A stretch of DNA of 64,000 bases from positions 3,282,501 to 3,346,500 of the forward strand of contig NZ_CP025430.1 of assembly GCF_002847445.1 (NCBI RefSeq). The letters are read 5' to 3'. This document shows positions 36,301 to 45,846 of this stretch, piece after piece. The position numbers and the translations under genes are program-made. Numbering within the stretch: the stretch's first letter is position 1; each line of letters opens with the position of its first letter. A model generated the notes under the pieces. That model made no database searches. It saw nothing but the letters and a program-made list of their open reading frames with translations, and was not told the DNA's origin. The DNA comes from Paracoccus zhejiangensis (GTDB lineage Bacteria > Pseudomonadota > Alphaproteobacteria > Rhodobacterales > Rhodobacteraceae).

Positions 36301-38706
36301 TCACAGCTTCACCCTCCGCAGCCGAGCGGCATTGGTGATCACGCTGACCGAGGACAGCGCCATGGCGGCCGCCGCGATGATCGGCGACAGCAGGATGCCG
36401 AAGAACGGATACAGCACCCCGGCCGCGACCGGCACGCCCAGAGCGTTGTAGATGAAGGCGAAGAACAGGTTCTGGCGGATATTGCCCATGACCGCTTCCG
36501 ACAGCTTGCGGGCGCGGACGATGCCGGTCAGATCGCCCTTGAGCAATGTGACGCCCGCGCTTTCCATCGCCACATCGGTGCCGGTGCCCATGGCGATGCC
36601 AACGTCCGCAGCGGCCAGCGCCGGGGCGTCGTTGACGCCGTCGCCGGCCATCGCCACCACCTCGCCCGCCGCCTTGTGCCGCTGCACGACCGCGCTCTTC
36701 TGGTCGGGCAGCACCTCCGCCTCGACCTCGTCGATGCCGAGCTGGCGCGCGACGGCCTTCGCCGTGGTCCAGTTGTCGCCGGTGAGCATCACCACGCGGA
36801 TGCCCTGCTCCTTGAGCGCGGCGAGCGCCTCGGGCGTCGATGGCTTGACCGGATCGGCGATGGCAAAGATGGCCGCAACCTGCCCGTCCACCCCCATGAA
36901 GATCGCGGTTGCGCCGTCCTCGCGCAGCCGGTCGGCCTCATCGGCCAGCGGCGCGACATCGACGCCCTGCTCGGCGAGGAACTTGGCATTGCCAAGGGGA
37001 ATGCGCTTGCCCTCGACCACTCCGAGCGCGCCCTTGCCGGTGGGTGAGTCGAAATCCGCGACCGGTGCGAGTTCAAGCCCGCGCTCCTCGGCCGCCCGCA
37101 CGATGGCCAGCGCCAACGGATGCTCGCTGGCGCGTTCGACACTGGCGGCAAGGCGCAAGGCTTCTTCCTCGGTAAAGCCAGCAGCCGGAACGATGGCGGT
37201 GACGGCGGGCCGGCCCTCGGTCAGGGTGCCGGTCTTGTCGACAATGATGGTGTCGACCTTCTCCATATGCTCCAGCGCCTCGGCGTTCTTGATCAGCACG
37301 CCCGCCTGCGCGCCGCGCCCGACGCCGACCATGATCGACATCGGCGTCGCCAGCCCCAGCGCACAGGGGCAGGCGATGATCAGAACCGAGACCGCCGCGA
37401 TGAGACCGAACGAGAAGCGCGGCTCGGGACCCCAGATCGACCAGGCGATGAAGGCGAGCACCGCGACCACGATCACCGCCGGGACGAACCAGCCGGAGAC
37501 CTGATCGGCCAGCCGCTGGATCGGCGCGCGGCTCCGCTGCGCCTCGGCGACAAGCTGGACGATCTGCGACAGCATGGTGTCGCGGCCGACCTTCTTCGCC
37601 TCGATCACCAGCGCGCCGGACTGGTTCATGGTGCCGCCGATGGCGGTGGCGCCGACCTCCTTGGTCACCGGCATCGACTCGCCGGTCACCATCGATTCAT
37701 CGACGGCGCTGCGACCCTCGAGCACCTCGCCATCGACCGGAACCTTCTCGCCGGGCCGCACCCGCAGGCGGTCGCCGACATGAACGGTGTCGAGCTGAAC
37801 CTCCTCCTCGGTGCCGTCGTCGCGGATGATCCGGGCGGTCTTGGGGGCAAGGTCGAGCAGCGCGCGGATCGCGCCGCTGGTGCTCTCTCTCGCGCGCAAC
37901 TCCAGCACCTGCCCGAGCAGCACGAGCACGGTAATGACCGCCGCCGCCTCGAAATAGACCGCGACCGAGCCGTCGGGCTGGCGGAACTGGTCAGGAAAAA
38001 TGCCCGGCGCCAGCGTCGCCACGACGCTGTAGATCCAGGCCGTGCCGGTGCCCATGGCGATCAGGGTGAACATGTTGAGGCTGCGGTTGACCAGCGACTG
38101 CCAGCCGCGCTGGAAGAATGGCCAGCCCGCCCAGAGAACGACTGGCGTGGCGAGGAGCAGTTGCAGCCAGTTCGAGGCCTGCTGACCGATGGCGTGGGTC
38201 AGCCCGAAAAGATGCCCGCCCATCTCGAGGACGAACACCGGGATCGTCAGAGCAAGGCCGATCCAGAACCGGCGCGTCATGTCGATCAGTTCTACATTCG
38301 GCTCTGCCTCTAGGCTGACCAGAACCGGCTCCAGCCCCATGCCGCAGATCGGGCATGATCCGGGCCCGACCTGCCGGATCTCCGGGTGCATCGGGCAGGT
38401 GTAGATCGTCCCTTCGGGAACCGGCTCTGCCTTGGCCGCCGCGGCGGCCGGATCGAGATAGCGTTCCGGCTCGGCCAAGAACTTCGCCCGGCACCCGGCC
38501 GAGCAGAAGTAATATGGCCGACCGGCATGCTCGGCCTTGTGCTGGGTCGTGTGGGGATCGACCATCATTCCGCAGACCGGGTCCTTGACCTTGTGCGTGT
38601 CGTCCTGCGCGGCGGCTGCGTGGTCATGCGCGTGATCATGCACATGTCCGTGGGCCGAATGGGCGTGAGTCTGGTTCTGGTGATCGTGTTCCGTCTTGCT
38701 GGTCAT
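36301..38706 (-). CDS. copper-transporting P-type ATPase with YHS and metal-binding domains
   Basis: 801 residues from the ATG ending at 38706 (RBS GAGGAGG). The N-terminus is His-rich ([20 protein letters not shown]). It is followed by a YHS-type domain ([31 protein letters not shown]) and a heavy-metal-binding segment ([26 protein letters not shown]). The core has [21 protein letters not shown], and [11 protein letters not shown]. This is the CopB/SilP-like subtype, which may handle Cu or Ag differently from the two-HMA CopA. It has its own CueR-like operator at 38748. Confidence 0.93.
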   Translation of the reverse strand: MTSKTEHDHQNQTHAHSAHGHVHDHAHDHAAAAQDDTHKVKDPVCGMMVDPHTTQHKAEHAGRPYYFCSAGCRAKFLAEPERYLDPAAAAAKAEPVPEGTIYTCPMHPEIRQVGPGSCPICGMGLEPVLVSLEAEPNVELIDMTRRFWIGLALTIPVFVLEMGGHLFGLTHAIGQQASNWLQLLLATPVVLWAGWPFFQRGWQSLVNRSLNMFTLIAMGTGTAWIYSVVATLAPGIFPDQFRQPDGSVAVYFEAAAVITVLVLLGQVLELRARESTSGAIRALLDLAPKTARIIRDDGTEEEVQLDTVHVGDRLRVRPGEKVPVDGEVLEGRSAVDESMVTGESMPVTKEVGATAIGGTMNQSGALVIEAKKVGRDTMLSQIVQLVAEAQRSRAPIQRLADQVSGWFVPAVIVVAVLAFIAWSIWGPEPRFSFGLIAAVSVLIIACPCALGLATPMSIMVGVGRGAQAGVLIKNAEALEHMEKVDTIIVDKTGTLTEGRPAVTAIVPAAGFTEEEALRLAASVERASEHPLALAIVRAAEERGLELAPVADFDSPTGKGALGVVEGKRIPLGNAKFLAEQGVDVAPLADEADRLREDGATAIFMGVDGQVAAIFAIADPVKPSTPEALAALKEQGIRVVMLTGDNWTTAKAVARQLGIDEVEAEVLPDQKSAVVQRHKAAGEVVAMAGDGVNDAPALAAADVGIAMGTGTDVAMESAGVTLLKGDLTGIVRARKLSEAVMGNIRQNLFFAFIYNALGVPVAAGVLYPFFGILLSPIIAAAAMALSSVSVITNAARLRRVKL

Positions 38707-38747
38707 GTTCACGCCTCCTCGGCGTTTCCTGAGCTTGCGTTTCGTCT

Positions 38748-38778
38748 GTTCTGCGCCTTCCAATCGCTGGAAGGTCAA
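38748..38778 (-). promoter_or_regulatory. CueR-like operator/promoter of the second copper ATPase
   Basis: On the minus strand: -35 TTGACC (38778-38773) and a dyad CCTTCCAGCGATTGGAAGG filling the spacer, with a weak -10 CAGAAC at 19 bases. The dyad is more perfect than at 32584 and 32641, but the -10 is poorer, so basal output should be low. Confidence 0.65.
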
Positions 38779-38807
38779 GAGGTGATTGGATTCCGGAGTT
38801 CCTGCCG

Positions 38808-39779
38808 TCAGTGACTACCGTGGACCTTTCCGACGCTGGCCCGTCCTGACCCGGCATGTGACCGCGTGATGTCGATGTCGGCCGCGGTCTCCTCACCATC
38901 GAGACAGTATTCCTCGATCTGCAACGTCGAGAAGTAGATGTTGAACTGCTGGCGCAGAAGATTGTTCGCCTGCCGCAGCACCCGCTCGCCGTCCTGCCAG
39001 TTCCGAACGCAGATATGGCTCGAGAAGACATTGCGCCCGGATGTCAGGCTCCAGGCATGGACGTGATGCACGTCCGTCACCCCCTCCAATTGCCGGATGG
39101 CCTCGATGGCGGCTTCCAGGTCGAGGTCTTCCGGCGTGCCTTGCAGCAGGATGTGCAATGCCTCGCGCAGAATGCCCCAGGAGGCCCAGAGCAGCACCAG
39201 TCCGAAGGCCATGCCAAGCAGAGGATCGATGGCCATAAAGCCCGTGAACCGGATCACCAGCGCAGAGATGATGATCAGGAAGCTGCCGACGAAGGTCTGC
39301 AGGATGTGCCAGTAGGCGCCGCGCATGTTCAGGTTGCCCTTCTGGCGCTCGTACAGCAGCCAGAGCGCGACAAGCTCGGTGGCGATCCCGCCCGCAGCGG
39401 CAAACAGCATCGGCGTCGTGGCCAGCTCGATCGGCTCCATGAGGCGCATCGCGCCCATCCACAGCACCAAAAGCGCCATCGCGACGAGAAACAGGCCGTT
39501 GAAAAGGGCGCCGAGGATCTCGGCCCGGACATAACCGAAGGTGCGCGCCGGGCTGGATTTCCGCTCGGTCAAGCGTAGCGCGACCAGCGCGATGAGCACG
39601 CCGCCCACGGCCGAGAAGGTGTGAAAGGCATCGGAGATGACGGCGACCGAGCCCGTCCAGATGCCGATTCCCAGCTCGATGACAAAGTAAAGGCCGGTGA
39701 GCCAGCCCGAGATGACAAGCGCCTTGCGATCGCCGCCCACGGGCATGTGACCGGCATGGCCGCCGTGAGACATCGACAT
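38808..39779 (-). CDS. cation diffusion facilitator (CzcD/DmeF-like) metal exporter
   Basis: 323 residues, six predicted membrane spans. The N-terminus is His-rich ([11 protein letters not shown]). Transport-site residues are visible in [12 protein letters not shown] (Asp-x3-Asp/His type, HxxxD arrangement altered to DAFHT) and [15 protein letters not shown] in span V. The cytoplasmic domain starts [18 protein letters not shown], with [13 protein letters not shown]. These proteins exchange Zn, Co or other divalent cations for protons. It lies between the oxidase and the second ATPase on the same strand. Confidence 0.88.
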   Translation of the reverse strand: MSMSHGGHAGHMPVGGDRKALVISGWLTGLYFVIELGIGIWTGSVAVISDAFHTFSAVGGVLIALVALRLTERKSSPARTFGYVRAEILGALFNGLFLVAMALLVLWMGAMRLMEPIELATTPMLFAAAGGIATELVALWLLYERQKGNLNMRGAYWHILQTFVGSFLIIISALVIRFTGFMAIDPLLGMAFGLVLLWASWGILREALHILLQGTPEDLDLEAAIEAIRQLEGVTDVHHVHAWSLTSGRNVFSSHICVRNWQDGERVLRQANNLLRQQFNIYFSTLQIEEYCLDGEETAADIDITRSHAGSGRASVGKVHGSH

Positions 39780-39836
39780 GAGTCCGCCTCCTTGTTGCTG
39801 AGGGAGAACGCCGGGATCCGGCGTTCTCGGTTTGGC

Positions 39837-41345
39837 CTATGCGCTGACCGCGAATTCGGTCATCATGCCGGTTTCGAGATGCGGCATGTGGTGGCAATGC
39901 AACATCCAGCGCGCCGCCTCACCGGCGTCGAGCGCCACATCGACCATCGACATCGGCGGCACATAGACCGTGTCGCGCAACGCGCCCGCGACCGCACGTC
40001 CGTTCAGCCTGACGACCTGGAAGACATGCCCGTGCAGATGCATCGGGTGACCCATCATCGACATGTTGTGAAAGGACAGCACTACCCGCTCACCACTGCG
40101 CGCGGCTATCGGGCGATGCTGTCCCCAGACGGCTCCGTCGATCGTCCAGACATAGGGCTGCATCGAGCCGCCCAGCATCACCATATGGCTGCGGTCCACC
40201 GGCCGATCCGGCAGCGCCTCCGCCGCGAGCAGACGCGACTCCTGCGCCAGATCGGTGTCGAAGGCGGGGGCTTCCGATTCAGCCACGGCATCGATGCGCC
40301 GGATTTCGGCACCCTGCGTGGCAAGGATCAGGCCGGTGCGCTCACGCGCGCCTTCCCGCAGCGCGAGGATCGGCCAAGCGCCGCCCTCGTTCGGCAGGTC
40401 GATCTCCAGATCGAGCCGCTGGCCCATGGCCAGGCCGAAGCGCGTGCCAGAAACCGGCTGAACCGCATGTCCGTCCACCGCAACAAGCCGCGCCTGCGCC
40501 TCGCCGGTCTCGATCCAGAACACTGTCGCCGCGGCGGCGTTGATCACACGCAGGCGGACGCGCCCGCCGCGCTCGATCTGCACCACCTCGGGGTCCGACA
40601 GCGTGCGGTCATTGGCAAGATAGGCGTCCCAGTCGTAGTCATTGAGGTCCATCGCCATGGCGTCCATGGCACCCATCCCCATCATGCCGCCCATGGCGCC
40701 GTGATCCATGCCTTCCATCGGCATGTTCCCCATGGCGCCATGATCCATACCCGCCATGCCGCCCATGCCCGCGCCGTGGCCGCCTCCATGGCCGTCTGCC
40801 GTCCCATGGCCGTCGAGGATCTCGGCCATCACTTCCTCGGGCGCCTTGAACGAGAAGTCATGCAGGAAAAGCACTACTTCCTGACGGTCGGCGCTGATAT
40901 CCTCGGCGCTGCGCACGATCAGCGGTGCTGCCAGAAGGCGCATTTCGTGCAGCGGCACATGCGCGTGCATCCAGTAGGTGCCGGGCAGCGGCGCGAAGTC
41001 ATAGGCGCGTGTCTCGCCGGGGGCGAGCATCGGCAAAGGCATGTCGGGCACGCCATCCTGCGCGTTGGGCGGGATCTGGCCGTGCCAGTGGATCAGCGTG
41101 TCAACATCGAGATCGTTGCGCAGATCCACCCGGAAGCGCGCGCCGGGGTTGAGTGTCAGGCCCTGTCCGGTGGGTCCGGAAAGACCCCAGACGGTGGCGG
41201 CGCGACCGTCGATGTCCAGCGTCCGGCTAGCGGCGTGCAATGATAGCGGGGCGGCGCCCTGCGCGGCCGCGATCCGGGGCAGATGCGCATAGGCCAGCAC
41301 GGCTGCGCCAGCGGCAAGAAAGCCGCGTCGTGAAAGGGTATTCAT
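39837..41345 (-). CDS. multicopper oxidase (periplasmic, Tat-exported)
   Basis: 502 residues from the ATG ending at 41345 (CCGAGGAGACG upstream). The Tat leader is SRRGFLAAGAAVLAYA. The copper-binding sets are IHWHGQIPP, YWMHAHVPLHE, HPMHLHGHVFQVV and WMLHCHHMPHLETGMM. A Met/His-rich insert (about 215-245, GMAGMDHGAMGNMPMEGMDH) resembles the CueO/CopA Cu(I)-capture region. It would oxidise Cu(I) to less toxic Cu(II) in the periplasm. It is probably in one operon with the CDF gene 57 bases downstream. Confidence 0.92.
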   Translation of the reverse strand: MNTLSRRGFLAAGAAVLAYAHLPRIAAAQGAAPLSLHAASRTLDIDGRAATVWGLSGPTGQGLTLNPGARFRVDLRNDLDVDTLIHWHGQIPPNAQDGVPDMPLPMLAPGETRAYDFAPLPGTYWMHAHVPLHEMRLLAAPLIVRSAEDISADRQEVVLFLHDFSFKAPEEVMAEILDGHGTADGHGGGHGAGMGGMAGMDHGAMGNMPMEGMDHGAMGGMMGMGAMDAMAMDLNDYDWDAYLANDRTLSDPEVVQIERGGRVRLRVINAAAATVFWIETGEAQARLVAVDGHAVQPVSGTRFGLAMGQRLDLEIDLPNEGGAWPILALREGARERTGLILATQGAEIRRIDAVAESEAPAFDTDLAQESRLLAAEALPDRPVDRSHMVMLGGSMQPYVWTIDGAVWGQHRPIAARSGERVVLSFHNMSMMGHPMHLHGHVFQVVRLNGRAVAGALRDTVYVPPMSMVDVALDAGEAARWMLHCHHMPHLETGMMTEFAVSA

Positions 41346-41418
41346 GGTCGTCTCCTCGGGACAGCCTGTCCCGTTCATCAAAACCGACAGAACGCCGCGG
41401 GCTCCAGCCCGGACGCAA

Positions 41419-41811
41419 TCAGAGGAGACGGAGCTTGGGAGGTCGTTCGTTCAGCCCAGGTGCCCGACTGGCAAGCACTGCACCGGTCGGCAGGTCATGG
41501 CTGGCAGGCGCGTAATCGCTGCCAGAGCCTTCGCTCGGCGAGGTCAGGAAGACCGAAAAACCTACGCAAAGCAGCTCACAGCTTCCGGTGTCGATCGATC
41601 CGCAGTGCTGTTCGCCATCACAGGAATGTTCGCTGCCGGCCGCAACCTGCATCATCTCGCCGACATGCACCGAGTGATCCGGCTCTGCGCTCAAGCGCGC
41701 CGCGTGCGCGGACGTCGCCGTCGTCATGACGGCGATCGCGAGGACGGCAAGCATGGTGACGAGGCGCGAGAACATGCCGGAAAGATAGGCGCTGGTCACG
41801 GGAATGTCCAT
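41419..41811 (-). CDS. secreted small Cys/His protein in the copper island
   Basis: 130 residues (118 if the Met at 41775 is used). A hydrophobic leader, FSRLVTMLAVLAIAVMTTAT, ends in SAHAA. The mature part has SEHSCDGEQHCGSIDTGSCE and LLCVGFSVFLTSPS. This resembles the 35120 protein in plan (leader, then Cys/His cluster, then Pro-rich end). The two may be related metal-sequestering proteins. No firm family name. Confidence 0.6.
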   Translation of the reverse strand: MDIPVTSAYLSGMFSRLVTMLAVLAIAVMTTATSAHAARLSAEPDHSVHVGEMMQVAAGSEHSCDGEQHCGSIDTGSCELLCVGFSVFLTSPSEGSGSDYAPASHDLPTGAVLASRAPGLNERPPKLRLL

Positions 41812-41884
41812 TGCCTCCGGCGTCGCGCCTCTGGCAGAAATTCATCCTCGGCATATAGCCAATAGAAATTCCTCGCCACCAATC

Positions 41885-42355
41885 ATGCAACTCATGCGAA
41901 AAGAACTCCGTAATATCTTGTGGCCCGGGTTGCTCGTCGGAGGCCTGGTCATGGCGGTCTTCGCTGGCAGGCACTATGCCCAGACCGCATCCAACGCCGC
42001 GTCATCTGCAGAAGTCATCGAACAGGGCCGGCAGATCTATGCGGACCAATGTGCGTCCTGCCACGGTGCGCAGCTCGAGGGGCAGCCGGACTGGAAGACG
42101 CCCCTTCCGTCCGGGCGTCTCCCGGCGCCACCGCACGATGCCGGCGGCCACACGTGGCACCATCCCGATGACATCCTGTTCCGCATCGTCAGGGAAGGCA
42201 CGGCCGCCATCGTCGGGGGCGGCTATGAGAGCGACATGCCGGGGTTTGCCGATCTTCTCAGCGACGCCGAGATCCGGGCTGTCCTCGCCTATATCAAGAG
42301 CACCTGGCCAGAGCGCGAGCGGACCTACCAGGAGAATGTGTCGCAACCACACTGA
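41885..42355 (+). CDS. membrane-anchored cytochrome c
   Basis: 156 residues from the ATG at 41885 (another Met at 41894). One N-terminal span, NILWPGLLVGGLVMAVFAG, acts as anchor or signal. The heme site is YADQCASCHGAQLEG, and a distal Met is in ESDMPGFADLLSDAEIRAVL. The domain reads as a class I mono-heme cytochrome c of about 100 residues. It is divergent from the copper genes and could pass electrons from the oxidase or from a terminal oxidase; that is inference. Confidence 0.88.
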   Translation: MQLMRKELRNILWPGLLVGGLVMAVFAGRHYAQTASNAASSAEVIEQGRQIYADQCASCHGAQLEGQPDWKTPLPSGRLPAPPHDAGGHTWHHPDDILFRIVREGTAAIVGGGYESDMPGFADLLSDAEIRAVLAYIKSTWPERERTYQENVSQPH

Positions 42356-42463
42356 TGGCACCTTCGGGATGGAGCTGCCCCTGCGACCGGCAGTGCAATT
42401 TCCCGAGGCCCACCGGTCACAGTTGAGGCCGCCGAACAGAAGCGGCATGTTTGGATCGACCTG

Positions 42464-42565
42464 ATGGCGAAACCTTTGGGAGGGATGTTCGTGGGATTAT
42501 TCATGGCTTACTTGGCATTTGAAGCGCGCTCGATCTTGGCGCCGCCTCGGGTTTTCCCTCGATGA
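42464..42565 (+). CDS. tiny hydrophobic ORF coupled to the ATP-grasp gene
   Basis: 33 codons from the ATG at 42464, or 24 from the GTG at 42491, which has a better GGGAGG upstream. The centre, MFVGLFMAYLAFEARSIL, could be one membrane helix. The stop TGA overlaps the next ATG (ATGA at 42562-42565), and the next gene has no other RBS, so translation of this ORF may be needed to start the ATP-grasp protein. Confidence 0.4.
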   Translation: MAKPLGGMFVGLFMAYLAFEARSILAPPRVFPR

Positions 42566-43839
42566 ACAATCCCGGCTCCAGTTCATCGAAGCGGGTTCAG
42601 GACCGCACGGACCGACTCAACAAGAACTGCTTCTGCGTTACACTGGACCTTCCATCGCTGCGCGAAGCGATGGAGCGCGAGGCCGGTGAGCCGGCATTCT
42701 TCGAGACGTTCATCCGCCCCAAGGCCCATCTGTTCTCGCACGTACCGGTGTTCCTTTCGGCCACCACCGTGGATGAGATGCGCGCCATCGCAGCGGCTGT
42801 GGAGACCACCGCCCAACTCGCGGCATACAAAGCCGCGGTCCTTTCCTGGGCGCCGGAAATCGCGCGGGCGGATCACGGTCCGATCGGGGCATTGATGGGC
42901 TACGACTTTCATCTTGGCGAAGACGGCCCCCGGCTGATCGAGATCAATACCAACGCCGGCGGGGCATTTCTCAATGCCTTTCTTGCAAGGGCGCAGCGCG
43001 CGTGTTGTGCCGAAATGGACATCCCCCCGACGCTGCTATCCTTTGAGGACGCGGCGTTCCGCATGTTCCAGAACGAATGGATTCGGCAGCGGGGAACGGG
43101 CGCGCCAGAACGCATCGCCATCGTCGACGACAATCCGCCGGAACAGTATCTTTATCCCGAATTCGTGCTCGCGCGGCGGGTTTTCGCGGCACGAGGGGTA
43201 GACGCGGTCATCGCCGATGCCAGCCAACTTCGCTACGACGATGGTCGGCTCAGCGTCGATGGAAAGACAATCGATCTCGTTTACAACCGGGTCACCGATT
43301 TCTCCTTCGATCAGCCCGAGCACAAGGCATTGCAGGAAGCCTACCGGGACGGCGCGGTGGTTGTGACGCCGAATCCGCACAACCACGCGCTCCTTGCCGA
43401 CAAGCGCAATCTTTCGCTTCTTTCAAAACCCGCGACGCTGGAGGCCTGGGGCGTGGAGCCGAGACTTCGCGCCCTGCTTGATGCCGTTCCACGCACCGTC
43501 CTGGTCAATCCCGATAACGCTGACGCACTTTGGAAATCCCGCAGGGACCTGTTCTTCAAGCCGACCGGCGGGCATGGCGGCAAGGCGGTCTATCGTGGCG
43601 ACAAGCTGACGAAAGGAGCTTGGGCGGAGATCGCGGAGGGCGGATACGTAGCCCAGACGCTGGTCCGCCCCAGCGAACGCATGATCAAGATCGACGAGAC
43701 ACCCCAGAGGCGCAAGATGGACGTGCGACTGTACACCTATGATGGGCAGGTGCTTCTGGTGGCCGCGCGCCTTTATCAAGGTCAGACCACGAACTTCAGG
43801 ACGCCAGGGGGCGGCTTCGCGCCCGTGTTCGTGATCTGA
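42562..43839 (+). CDS. circularly permuted ATP-grasp-like protein
   Basis: 425 residues. Motifs include GYDFHLGEDGPRLIEINTNA (acidic Mg-binding strand followed by an Asn-rich turn), then FFKPTGGHGGKAVYRGD (glycine-rich nucleotide loop) and RKMDVRLYTYDG. The order of these blocks is that of circularly permuted ATP-grasp enzymes, which join a carboxylate to an amine or thiol. Substrate unknown. There is no RBS of its own; it overlaps the tiny upstream ORF by four bases. Not an obvious part of either the copper island or the ICE backbone. Confidence 0.75.
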   Translation: MNNPGSSSSKRVQDRTDRLNKNCFCVTLDLPSLREAMEREAGEPAFFETFIRPKAHLFSHVPVFLSATTVDEMRAIAAAVETTAQLAAYKAAVLSWAPEIARADHGPIGALMGYDFHLGEDGPRLIEINTNAGGAFLNAFLARAQRACCAEMDIPPTLLSFEDAAFRMFQNEWIRQRGTGAPERIAIVDDNPPEQYLYPEFVLARRVFAARGVDAVIADASQLRYDDGRLSVDGKTIDLVYNRVTDFSFDQPEHKALQEAYRDGAVVVTPNPHNHALLADKRNLSLLSKPATLEAWGVEPRLRALLDAVPRTVLVNPDNADALWKSRRDLFFKPTGGHGGKAVYRGDKLTKGAWAEIAEGGYVAQTLVRPSERMIKIDETPQRRKMDVRLYTYDGQVLLVAARLYQGQTTNFRTPGGGFAPVFVI

Positions 43840-44370
43840 AGCGTGAGCTGGCGGGGTTTGGCTTTAATATATCAATGCATTAATTTGGGGAGCATTCAAC
43901 ATCAGGCGCATCCCCTCCGGCACTTGCCCTCGCGAAAGCGTTCTCCCGATCCGGTTGCGGCCGGATTTTTTCGTTGTTTTCGAGGGCTATTCGGGCGGCT
44001 GAACACTGACCCCGCTGCCATGAGGTCCGGAAGCGGTTTCTCCGGACCGATACTCTCCTGACCTGATGACTGCGCCGGTTTGGTAAATTACCTACAGTAA
44101 TCTGAAATCGTTTTCTTTTTCGAGATCGCCCGTCTGAACATTTCGATGCCGGTGGCGTTCGTGAGAAGGGGCATAAATCGAGCCGTCGCCCTCAGAACAG
44201 TTCGGTGCTGCCCTCATCACGGATACGGAGAGGGTGCCTTTCACCCCGATGGTGGGCGATTTCGATGCCTCCCAACTTCGCCCTGCATCTCGCCAGTCTT
44301 TCTTCGCCACCGTGGTCGTTGCCCGCCGCTGATCCGCAGCGGCCGTTTGCAACCCCACGGAGGCCCGATC
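43840..44370. other. about 530 bases without a gene; terminator and regulatory repeats
   Basis: No open frame looks real. It has the terminator at 43949, a perfect hairpin GGTCCGGA (44024-44031) / TCCGGACC (44041-44048), a short AT-rich patch with the repeat ATTAC/GTAAT at 44085-44102, and the leader block GGAGAGGGTGCC (44227-44238) also seen before ardB. Promoters for the alpA-repA operon are likely here. Confidence 0.5.
43949..43971 (+). terminator. intrinsic terminator after the ATP-grasp gene
   Basis: ATCCGG (43949-43954) pairs with CCGGAT (43961-43966), loop TTGCGG, and the run of T continues to 43971. Confidence 0.75.
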
Positions 44371-44652
44371 ATGCCACATGAACCCGTCGTCCTGCCGCCG
44401 CGTTTTCTACGGACCAAAGAGGCCGCGACCTTTCTCAGCCTCTCGGCCCGGACGCTCGAAAAACACCGCACCTACGGAACCGGGCCAGCCTATCGCAAGC
44501 TTGGCGGCCGTGTGGTCTATGCCATCGACGATCTTGAGGCCTGGACCGAGCGCGGCGCGGTGACCTCCACCTCCGATCCGCGCGGCTCCGTGCTGCCCGC
44601 CAAGCGTCATGCGTTTCCGTCCGGCCCGCAGGCTGGTCGTTACGCCCGCTGA
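44371..44652 (+). CDS. AlpA/excisionase-like helix-turn-helix protein
   Basis: 93 residues from the ATG at 44371, seven bases after GGAGG. The MerR-like winged helix reads RFLRTKEAATFLSLSARTLE, then KHRTYGTGPAYRKLGGRVVY and AIDDLEAWTERG. This is the usual first gene of the alpA-repA-parA backbone block, where it may regulate the operon or help excision. The C-terminal 30 residues are basic and disordered. Confidence 0.85.
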   Translation: MPHEPVVLPPRFLRTKEAATFLSLSARTLEKHRTYGTGPAYRKLGGRVVYAIDDLEAWTERGAVTSTSDPRGSVLPAKRHAFPSGPQAGRYAR

Positions 44653-44670
44653 CCGCTCGCGGTTTTCTTC

Positions 44671-45846
44671 ATGACGGTGCGACGTCGATCCCTTTCCGAG
44701 CGCGGGCAACTCGACCTGTTCAGGGCGCTCCCCGGCGATTTCGCGCCACGAGACGCGCAGGATCTCATGGCCTATCCCTTCTTCTCCCTCGCCAAGTCGA
44801 AGCGCATCGCGCCCATCGACTTCGCCGCCGGCAATGTCTCCATCCGGGTCGAGGCTGTTCCCGATCACGGCATGGCCACGATCTGGGACGCCGATATTCT
44901 GATCTGGGCGGCGAGCCAGATCGTCGAAGCCCGCGACAGCGGCCTTCGCACCTCCCGGCTGATGGCCGCCACGCCCTACGAGATTCTCACCTATGTCGGG
45001 CGCGGCACCGGCTTGCGCGACTATCAGCGCCTGAAGGCGGCGCTCGACCGGCTGCAATCGACCACGATTTCCACCTCGATCCGCCAGCCGGTCGAAGGGC
45101 GCCGGCATCGCTTCTCCTGGATCAACGAATGGCAGGAACGCACCGACCATAGCGGCAGACCCGATGGCATCGAGATGATCGTGCCGGACTGGTTCTACCA
45201 GGCCGTCCTCGACGATGCGCTCGTGCTGACCATCGACCGGACCTATTTCGACCTAACCGGCGGCCTTGACCGCTGGCTCTATCGCCTGGTGCGCAAGCAC
45301 GGCGGTCGCCAGCGCGATGGCTGGCGGTTCGATTTCCGTCACCTTCACCAGAAATCCGGCAGCCTGTCGCCGTTCAAGCGCTTCGCCTTCGAGCTGCGCG
45401 ACATCATCCGGCGCCAGCCTCTGCCGGGCTATTCGCTGTTTCTCGAAGCTGAGGTTGGCGGGCGGATGCTGCTGGCCTTCGAGCCGGTCGCGCCCTGTGG
45501 AAAACCTGTGGATGGCCTCGTGCTATCAGGAACCCGGACTATCGTGCTATCGGGAACCGGAGTCTCGTGCTATCAGGAACCGAAACCGGGCTTAACACCC
45601 GGAACCCATTCAGGAAATCGCGCCCTTAACTTAGAGTCTAACAAAGAGTCTAACTTTGAAGAGCGCGCGCGCGATGTGGAAAACCTCATCCGCGACACCG
45701 CCAGAAACCTCGGTAGAGCCGCGAAGGAGAGGGCCTCATGTGCCCTGACACCGCCTCGACCGGCATCTGATCGAGGCGCAACCGAGGCTCCTGAATCTGC
45801 CGATACACCCCGCCTGCCTCTCGATCTGCCGGGGGGGTGCGAATGA
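44671..45846 (+). CDS. repA: RepA-like replication initiator
   Basis: 391 residues. The pattern QDLMAYPFFSLAKSKRIAPI, IWDADILIWAASQIVEARD and TPYEILTYVGRGTGLRDYQR, then LTIDRTYFDLTGGLDRWLYR and RDGWRFDFRHLHQKSGSLSP, is that of the RepA/RPA initiators of alphaproteobacterial plasmids and ICEs (winged helices). Codons about 283-304 are made of three near-identical 16-base DNA repeats, so part of the protein is really iteron sequence. It overlaps parA by four bases. Confidence 0.88.
   Translation: MTVRRRSLSERGQLDLFRALPGDFAPRDAQDLMAYPFFSLAKSKRIAPIDFAAGNVSIRVEAVPDHGMATIWDADILIWAASQIVEARDSGLRTSRLMAATPYEILTYVGRGTGLRDYQRLKAALDRLQSTTISTSIRQPVEGRRHRFSWINEWQERTDHSGRPDGIEMIVPDWFYQAVLDDALVLTIDRTYFDLTGGLDRWLYRLVRKHGGRQRDGWRFDFRHLHQKSGSLSPFKRFAFELRDIIRRQPLPGYSLFLEAEVGGRMLLAFEPVAPCGKPVDGLVLSGTRTIVLSGTGVSCYQEPKPGLTPGTHSGNRALNLESNKESNFEERARDVENLIRDTARNLGRAAKERASCALTPPRPASDRGATEAPESADTPRLPLDLPGGCE
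45519..45581 (+). repeat. three iteron-like direct repeats inside repA
   Basis: CGTGCTATCAGGAACC occurs at 45519-45534 and 45566-45581, with a one-base variant (CGGGAACC end) at 45543-45558. Periods are 24 and 23 bases, roughly two helical turns. DnaA-box-like TGTGGAAAA and TGTGGATGG sit just upstream (45497-45515). Together they look like a replication origin embedded in the initiator gene. Confidence 0.6.
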
